From positions 1 through 64,000 of the forward strand of contig NZ_JOHO01000052.1 in NCBI RefSeq assembly GCF_000719705.1: DNA of 64,000 nt, given 5' to 3'. The position numbers and the translations under genes are program-made. Position 1 is the stretch's first letter, and the number at the start of each line of letters is the position of its first letter. The notes beneath the pieces were generated by a model. That model made no database searches. It was not told where the DNA came from and saw nothing but the letters and a program-made list of their open reading frames with translations. Shown here in pieces: positions 58,996 through 64,000 of the stretch. This DNA comes from Streptomyces sp. NRRL S-350 (GTDB lineage Bacteria; Actinomycetota; Actinomycetes; Streptomycetales; Streptomycetaceae).

Positions 58996-61287
58996 ATGCC
59001 GCCGTCCGCCCGCCCCACCCCCTCGGCCGCCGACCGGCCGGCCAAGCGCGCGGCACTGCGCCGCCTGGGCGAGTGGTGCGCGCGCCACTCGCTGATCGTC
59101 ATCGTGCTGTGGATCGTCGCCCTGGCCGGCGTCCAGGCCGCCAACAAGACGGTCGGCGGCACCTACTCGGACGACTTCTCGCTGCCCGGCACGCAGGCGC
59201 AGCAGGGCCGTGACGTGCTGCAGGCGCACGAGCCGGCCGCCGCGGGCACCAGCTCGCAGGTGGTGCTGCACGACGCCGCGCAGCTGGCCGGCTTCCAGCC
59301 GCAGATCGCCCAGGCGGTCTCCTCGCTCCAGCAGCTGCCGCACGTGATCGCGGTGCAGAGCCCGCTGCCGGCGCCGGGCCAGCCCGCGGTGCCGGGCGGG
59401 CCGCTGTCCGCCGACGGGCTGACGGGGTACATCACCGTCCGGTTCGACACGGCGCCGACCCTGCTGGGCACCGGCTACCTGGGCGGGGTGGACGCGGCCG
59501 TGGCGCCGTTGCGCCAGGCCGGCGTGCAGGTGGAGTACGGCGGTCCGCTGGGCGAGCTGGCCCGGCCGGCGCCGGACGACCGTTCCAGCGAGGCGATCGG
59601 CTTCGCGGTGGCGGTCGTGGTGCTGCTGGTGGGGTTCGGCAGTGCCCTCGCGGCGGGGCTGCCGCTGGTGACGGCGCTGTTCGCGGCGGTGGTGGGGCTG
59701 GGGGTGCTGGGGCTGGTCGCGGCGCTGTCCACGTTCGCGACCGTCGCGCCCACCCTGGCGACGATGATCGGCATCGGGGTGGGCATCGACTACGCGCTGT
59801 TCCTGCTGACCCGTCACCGGCAGAACCTGATGGACGGCGTGGACCCGGTCGCCTCCGCCGGGCAGGCGGTGGCCACCAGCGGGCGCGCGGTGCTGGTCTC
59901 CGGCTGCACCGTGATCATCGCGCTGTCCGGGCTGTCGGTGTCGGGCATCTCCTTCATCGCCAAGCTCGGCGCGGCGGCGGCCGTGACCGTGGTGTCGGCG
60001 GTGTTCGGCGCGCTCACCCTGCTGCCGGCGCTGATGGGGCTGATCGGGCGGCGGATGGACCGCTTCGCCGTGCGCCGCCCGATCGCCGAGGCCGGCGGTG
60101 CGCAGGGCGGGGAGGGCGGGAGCTGGCACCGGTACGCGCGGCGGGTGGAGGCGCACCCGTGGCGGTACCTGGTGGCGGGGGTGGTGGTGCTGGCGGTGCT
60201 GTCGATCCCGTTGTTCTCCATCCAGCTCGGCCACATCGGCGACGGCGCGGACTCCACCGACTTCACCGACCGGCGGGCCTACGACCTGATGGCCCAGGCC
60301 TTCGGGCCGGGCTCGAACGCGCCTTTGACGGTGGTCGTGGACCAGAGCGCGGTGGCGGCGCAGTCGCGGCCGGCGGTGCTGGCCTCGGTGCAGCAGGCGC
60401 TGACCGGCCTGCCCGGGGCGGCGAGCAGCACGCCGGTGCAGACCAGTGCGGACGGGGCGGTGCTGTTCGGCACCGTGATCCCGGCGAGCGCCCCGCAGGA
60501 CCGCGCCACCACCGACCTGGTCAACCGCCTGTCGGACACCGTGCTGCCCGCCGCGGTGGCCGGCACCGGTGCGAGGACCTACGTCACCGGCAACACCGCG
60601 GCCCAGGTCGACTTCCTGGACATCGTGTCGAGCCGGCTGGTCCTGATCATCGCGGTGGTGGTCGGGCTGGCCTTCCTGATCATCCTGGCGGTCTTCCGCG
60701 GCCTGCTCGTCGCGGTCAAGGCCGCGGTGCTCAACCTGCTGTCGATCGCGGCCTCGTACGGGGTGGTGGTGGCGGTCTTCCAGTGGGGCTGGGGCGGGCC
60801 GGCGCTCGGGGTCGCGGGGAAGGTGCCGATCGAGAGCTACGTGCCGATGATGATGTTCGCGATCGTCTTCGGGCTGAGCATGGACTACGAGATCTTCCTG
60901 CTCTCGCGGGTGCACGAGGCCTGGCTGCGCACCGGGCGCAGCCAGGACTCGGTGGCGCACGCGCTGGAGATCACGGCCCGGGTGATCACCTGCGCCGCGC
61001 TGATCATGGTGAGCGTCTTCGCGGCGTTCATCGTCAGCGACAACGTGGTGATCAAGATGATGGGCCTGGGCCTGGCGGTGAGCGTGCTGGTGGACGCCAC
61101 GGTCGTGCGGCTGCTGCTGGTGCCGGCGGTGATGACGCTGCTGGGCGCGGCGGCCTGGTGGACGCCGCGTTTCCTGGACCGGGTGCTGCCGCACATCGAC
61201 GCCGAGGGGCAGAGCGAGGGCGAGGGCGAGGTCGGCCTGGCCCCGGCGGGCGGCCGGGGCGGGGCGGGGCGGCGAGACGGCGGGTGA
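58996..61287 (+). CDS. MMPL-family transporter
   Basis: 763 residues. RND-type layout: first helix HSLIVIVLWIVALAGVQAAN, a large extracytoplasmic loop (about 60-200), a five-helix block with GVGIDYALFLLTRHR, a second loop (about 385-530) and a second five-helix block with GLSMDYEIFLLSRVHEAW. The two G-x-D-Y motifs supply the proton-relay residues. MMPL proteins export lipids or drugs using the proton gradient. The Gly/Glu-rich tail is cytoplasmic. No partner gene is near; the 226 bases before it hold no gene. Confidence 0.94.
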   Translation: MPPSARPTPSAADRPAKRAALRRLGEWCARHSLIVIVLWIVALAGVQAANKTVGGTYSDDFSLPGTQAQQGRDVLQAHEPAAAGTSSQVVLHDAAQLAGFQPQIAQAVSSLQQLPHVIAVQSPLPAPGQPAVPGGPLSADGLTGYITVRFDTAPTLLGTGYLGGVDAAVAPLRQAGVQVEYGGPLGELARPAPDDRSSEAIGFAVAVVVLLVGFGSALAAGLPLVTALFAAVVGLGVLGLVAALSTFATVAPTLATMIGIGVGIDYALFLLTRHRQNLMDGVDPVASAGQAVATSGRAVLVSGCTVIIALSGLSVSGISFIAKLGAAAAVTVVSAVFGALTLLPALMGLIGRRMDRFAVRRPIAEAGGAQGGEGGSWHRYARRVEAHPWRYLVAGVVVLAVLSIPLFSIQLGHIGDGADSTDFTDRRAYDLMAQAFGPGSNAPLTVVVDQSAVAAQSRPAVLASVQQALTGLPGAASSTPVQTSADGAVLFGTVIPASAPQDRATTDLVNRLSDTVLPAAVAGTGARTYVTGNTAAQVDFLDIVSSRLVLIIAVVVGLAFLIILAVFRGLLVAVKAAVLNLLSIAASYGVVVAVFQWGWGGPALGVAGKVPIESYVPMMMFAIVFGLSMDYEIFLLSRVHEAWLRTGRSQDSVAHALEITARVITCAALIMVSVFAAFIVSDNVVIKMMGLGLAVSVLVDATVVRLLLVPAVMTLLGAAAWWTPRFLDRVLPHIDAEGQSEGEGEVGLAPAGGRGGAGRRDGG

Positions 61288-61345
61288 CCTGGGTGTCGTG
61301 CGCGTCGGGCCGCGTACAAAAGCCGGACCCGGGTAGCGGAACGGC

Positions 61346-62449
61346 ATGCTGACACTCGGAGTCGAGGAAGAGTACCTGCTGGTCGACCCCCGCGACGGCA
61401 CGCCGCTGCCCCGGGCCGCGGAGGTCCTGGCCACCGCCTCCCTGGCGCCCGCGCTGCGCCCCGCGGAGGCGCAGCACGAGCTGCTCCAGGTGCAGGTGGA
61501 GACCGCGACCCCGGTCTGCGAGGACCTGGCGTCCGTCGCCCGCCACCTGACCCGGGTGCGCGCGGGCCTGAGCGCGGCCGCCGCCCAGCACGGCTGCCGG
61601 ATCGTGCCCGTCGGTTCGGCCCCGTTCGGGCCGGACGGCCGGGTGCCGGTCACGGACGCCGAACGCTACCTGCGGGCCCGCTGCCAGGCGCCCGCGCTGG
61701 TCGACGACCTGATGCTGAACGGCATGCACGTCCACGTGGGCGTCCAGGACGAGGAGGAGCGCCTGGGCGCCCTGGTGCGGCTGCGGCCCTGGCTGCCGGT
61801 GCTGATCGCGCTGAGCGCCAACTCGCCCTACTGGCGGGGGGAGGACACCCACTTCGCCAGCTGGCGCACCGTCCACTTCGACCAGTGGGCGGTCAGCGGC
61901 CCGCCGCCCGCCTTCCGCGACGCCGCCGACCACCGGCGGCGGGTGGCGGCGCTGCGGGCCGCGGAGGCGATCGCCGACGCGGGCCAGCTCTACTGGCACG
62001 CCCGGCTGTCCGAGCGCTACCCGACGGTGGAGGTGCGGGCCACGGACGTGCAGTTGACGGTCGCCGACGCCGAGCTGTTCGCCGGCCTGGTCCGGGCCCT
62101 GGTCACCACGGCCGTCCTGGAGGAGCGGGAGGGGCGCCCGCGCCCCGACACCCCCGACGAGCTGCTGCGCGCCGCCACCTGGCACGCCGCCCGCACCGGC
62201 GTGCACGGCCGGCTGGTCTCCCCCACCGACGGCACCGCCCGCCCGGCCGCCGCCGTGGTCGAGGAGCTGCGCGCCTACGTCGCGCCCGGTCTGGAGGCGG
62301 CCGGCGACACCGGCCGGGTGGCCGGGCTGTGGTGGGCCTTCGAGCGTGCGGGCAGCGGCGCCGACCGCCAGCGCCGCTGGTACCGCGAGCACGGCCGCGA
62401 GGGTCTGGCCGCGCACCTGGCGGGCTCCACCATGACCCGCACGCCCTGA
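61346..62449 (+). CDS. glutamate-cysteine ligase-like (YbdK-type) carboxylate-amine ligase
   Basis: 367 residues. LTLGVEEEYLLVDP opens the GCS2 fold; AQHELLQVQVETATPVCED and MLNGMHVHVGVQDEEERL hold metal- and substrate-binding residues; LSANSPYWRGEDTHFASWRT is the family signature. YbdK-type enzymes have weak glutamate-cysteine ligase activity and unknown main substrates; in actinobacteria they are distinct from the MshC and EgtA pathways. Cytosolic. Convergent with the phosphatase gene that follows. No ergothioneine genes are adjacent. Confidence 0.92.
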   Translation: MLTLGVEEEYLLVDPRDGTPLPRAAEVLATASLAPALRPAEAQHELLQVQVETATPVCEDLASVARHLTRVRAGLSAAAAQHGCRIVPVGSAPFGPDGRVPVTDAERYLRARCQAPALVDDLMLNGMHVHVGVQDEEERLGALVRLRPWLPVLIALSANSPYWRGEDTHFASWRTVHFDQWAVSGPPPAFRDAADHRRRVAALRAAEAIADAGQLYWHARLSERYPTVEVRATDVQLTVADAELFAGLVRALVTTAVLEEREGRPRPDTPDELLRAATWHAARTGVHGRLVSPTDGTARPAAAVVEELRAYVAPGLEAAGDTGRVAGLWWAFERAGSGADRQRRWYREHGREGLAAHLAGSTMTRTP

Positions 62450-62495
62450 GCCGTCCGCCGAGGCCGGGCGCGGCGCGCGGCTCAGGGCGTGCGGG

Positions 62496-63719
62496 TCAGG
62501 CCAGGCCGCCGACCGAGGGGAGGGAGACGGTGCTCAGGGCGGCGGGCTGCCACTCGATCATCATGATCGTGGCGTCGTCGGAGAGCGTGTTGTTCTGGTG
62601 CTCCAGGATGGCGTGGATGAGTCGGCGCAGCGCCTCGGGTGTCTCCTCGCCGGCGGCGGTGGCCCGGATGACGAAGTCGGTGAAGCGGTCGAGCCCGAAG
62701 AGTTCGCCGCCCGCGCCCCTGGCCTCGGTCACGCCGTCGGTGTAGACCAGCAGCCGGTCGCCCGGCTGGAGCCGGCAGCTCTGGACGGTGCGGGGCACGC
62801 CGGAGAACGTGCCCAGGCCCAGGGGCGGTTCCGAGGTGTGGGCGAGGGCGTCGCCGACGACCTGCTGGTCGCGGATCAGCAGGGGCTGGGGGTGGCCGCA
62901 GTTGATCCAGTGCAGGGCTCCGGCGGCCACGTCCAGGCGCAGCAGGATGCCGGTGGCGAAGCGGTCGGGCAGCCAGTGCTGCAGGGAGTCGTCGATGGTG
63001 GCGGCGAGGTCGGGCAGGTCGGCGCCGTTGCGCCGGGCGTTGCGGCAGGCGGCGAGGGCGACGGCGGCGGTCAGGCCGGAGGCGAGGTCGTGGCCCATGG
63101 CGTCGAGGACGGTGGCGTGCAGGACGCCGGAGGCCAGGGAGTGGTCGAAGGCGTCGCCGCCGAGGTCGTAGGCGGGTTCCAGGACGGCGGTCGACACGAC
63201 CCGGTGGGTGCAGACGGTGCGCGGCGGCAGGAAGGCGCGCAGCATCTCCGCGGGCAGGCTCATGGGTTCCGCTCGGGTGCCCAGGGCGTAGCTGTCGCTG
63301 GTGTCGCGCTTGGAGGTGATCACCATGGCGAGCAGGGCGGCGAGCAGGCGGCAGCGGTGCAGTGCTTCCCGGTTGAGGTCGGTGGTGCTGAGGCACAGGA
63401 CGCCGAGGCGTTCGGCTCCGTCGGCCATGGGGAACCAGGCCACCAGGCCGGTGTCGTCCTCGGTGACGCGCAGGGAGCCGGTGCGGAAGGCCCAGCCGGC
63501 GCTGGTGCCGTCGATCGGCAGGGCCGGGCCGTCGTCGATGGGGACGAGGCGGTGCTGCTGGATGTCGGCGAGGTAGACGGTGCTGGAGCCGATGCCGAGG
63601 GCGCGGGTGTACTGCTGGGCGATGGCCGGTACGTCCTTGGGATCGAGGGTGCGTCCTGAGGCGAGGAACCGTTCCAGCAGCAGCTCGGCGGGGCTGAGTG
63701 GCGGTGTCGGGTCGGCCAT
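62496..63719 (-). CDS. GAF/PP2C (SpoIIE-type) serine phosphatase
   Basis: 407 residues. The N-terminal GAF-like domain (YLADIQQHRLVPIDDGPALP, AWFPMADGAERLGVLCLSTT) is followed by the linker LRAFLPPRTVCTHRV and the PP2C domain with DLGGDAFDH, LDAMGHDLASG, LVYTDGVTEAR and SDDATIMM supplying the metal-binding acids. It likely dephosphorylates an anti-sigma antagonist. It is closely similar in layout to the protein at 32379-33674 but lacks the Gly/Ala-rich insertion. A bidirectional terminator lies before its start. Confidence 0.93.
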   Translation of the reverse strand: MADPTPPLSPAELLLERFLASGRTLDPKDVPAIAQQYTRALGIGSSTVYLADIQQHRLVPIDDGPALPIDGTSAGWAFRTGSLRVTEDDTGLVAWFPMADGAERLGVLCLSTTDLNREALHRCRLLAALLAMVITSKRDTSDSYALGTRAEPMSLPAEMLRAFLPPRTVCTHRVVSTAVLEPAYDLGGDAFDHSLASGVLHATVLDAMGHDLASGLTAAVALAACRNARRNGADLPDLAATIDDSLQHWLPDRFATGILLRLDVAAGALHWINCGHPQPLLIRDQQVVGDALAHTSEPPLGLGTFSGVPRTVQSCRLQPGDRLLVYTDGVTEARGAGGELFGLDRFTDFVIRATAAGEETPEALRRLIHAILEHQNNTLSDDATIMMIEWQPAALSTVSLPSVGGLA

Positions 63720-63758
63720 TCCTCCAGGGGAAGCCCTGTCGGTGGCGGACGCGACCGG

Positions 63759-63807
63759 AGGGCGCCGTCCGGCGGTGCCCTCGGGGGGCTCTGCCGGACG
63801 GCGCCCT
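63759..63807 (-). terminator. hairpin terminator
   Basis: 15-bp perfect stem (63759-63773 with 63793-63807), 19-nt loop, downstream of the minus-strand gene ending at 63838 and upstream of the phosphatase start at 63719. Confidence 0.75.
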
Positions 63808-63837
63808 GTCCGCCCTCTTTGTCCGTCCCGGCCGGTT

Positions 63838-64000
63838 CTACCCGGCGTCCTCGCCGCGTTCGTCGGGGTCGAGGCGGCGGGCCCGGCCGGGTTCGGCGGT
63901 GGTCGCGTCGCCCTGCTCCTCGGCGGGGGGCTCCTCGGTGGGGGTCTCGTCGGTGGGGGTCTCGTCGTGGGCGGGGCTCTCCTGCGCGGGAGTGCCGTCG
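63838..64000 (-). CDS. C-terminal end of an acidic protein (partial)
   Basis: Reading the minus strand, the last 53 codons before TAG at 63838-63840 are acidic and Pro/Thr-rich, with imperfect DETPT repeats (HDETPTDETPTEEPPAEE) and a charged end RARRLDPDERGEDAG. It is a disordered tail; the gene starts beyond the window, so the protein cannot be identified. The composition resembles tails of membrane or DNA-binding proteins. Confidence 0.7.
   Translation of the reverse strand, partial: DGTPAQESPAHDETPTDETPTEEPPAEEQGDATTAEPGRARRLDPDERGEDAG

Noticed and set aside
1..64000. Biosynthetic gene cluster, prophage, CRISPR or complete mobile element
   Set aside because: Single methyltransferase, SDR, OYE and SnoaL-like genes are scattered without a core enzyme; no phage structural genes, integrase, array of spacers or transposase with inverted repeats was seen.

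Overview
The window is very GC-rich actinobacterial DNA, most likely from the Streptomycetaceae (Streptomyces or Kitasatospora). The signs are strong GC-third-position bias, many GTG starts, leaderless-looking genes, AxA and Tat signal peptides, a mycothiol-enzyme-like protein, DUF6479/DUF6232-type families, GAF-PP2C phosphatases, an MMPL pump and an AA10 lytic polysaccharide monooxygenase. I see no rRNA, CRISPR array, complete insertion sequence, prophage module or polyketide/peptide assembly line. The mix of small secreted proteins, one-component regulators, stress proteins and second-copy-looking housekeeping genes (folC-like, tsaC/yciO-like, infA, ligA) resembles accessory or arm-proximal chromosome.

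Layout. 0.5-7.4 kb: small secreted proteins and a lipoprotein, a divergent FolC-like ligase, a KilB-like membrane protein and an SRPBCC protein. 7.5-13.2 kb: a frameshifted ArsR-type regulator, two conserved actinobacterial proteins, then an RNA locus (about 10.3-10.56 kb) with two tRNA-like modules in circularly permuted order, closely resembling bacterial Y RNAs (YrlA). An Imm49-type gene and a DinB/maleylpyruvate isomerase-like gene follow. 13.4-24.5 kb: a GPP34 protein; a regulator fusing an IS30-type HTH to a MarR-type HTH, divergent from a DUF4097 gene and a serine hydrolase; a membrane protein, a PRC-barrel protein, a MarR/SnoaL-like pair, a YciO-like protein, an Old Yellow Enzyme and an HSL-type esterase. 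24.7-32.3 kb: a cold-shock region with a truncated csp gene behind a structured leader, a DEAD-box helicase, a VWA protein, an intact csp, secreted proteins, and a DUF1801 gene split by an amber codon. 32.4-45 kb: a PP2C phosphatase, VC0807-like, TetR, MarR/SDR, RibD-C, GT2, methyltransferase, LigA and DUF3592 genes. 45.3-50.6 kb: an atypical tRNA-Glu(UUC), a DUF4232 lipoprotein, an FMN reductase, a Tat-exported hydrolase, an extra IF-1, a GNAT, and a leader peptide/attenuator before a small ACT-like gene. 50.7-64 kb: SDR-DUF2867, TetR/rhomboid-like, baeRF-type, LPMO, MarR-MFS-GlcG, MMPL, an EgtA/YbdK-type ligase, a second PP2C phosphatase and the end of an acidic protein.

How it works together. 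There is no single pathway. The clear units are divergent regulator-target pairs (IS30/MarR fusion with DUF4097-hydrolase; MarR with SnoaL-like; MarR with SDR; TetR with rhomboid-like; MarR with MFS and GlcG-like), a cold-shock block, and the RNA locus. The RNA locus is the most interesting element: two consecutive inside-out tRNA mimics in which the T-arm comes first, an acceptor-like stem is closed by a 7-nt loop, and the D-arm comes last, with the outer strands pairing where an anticodon arm would be. One mimic still carries an encoded CCA in its loop.
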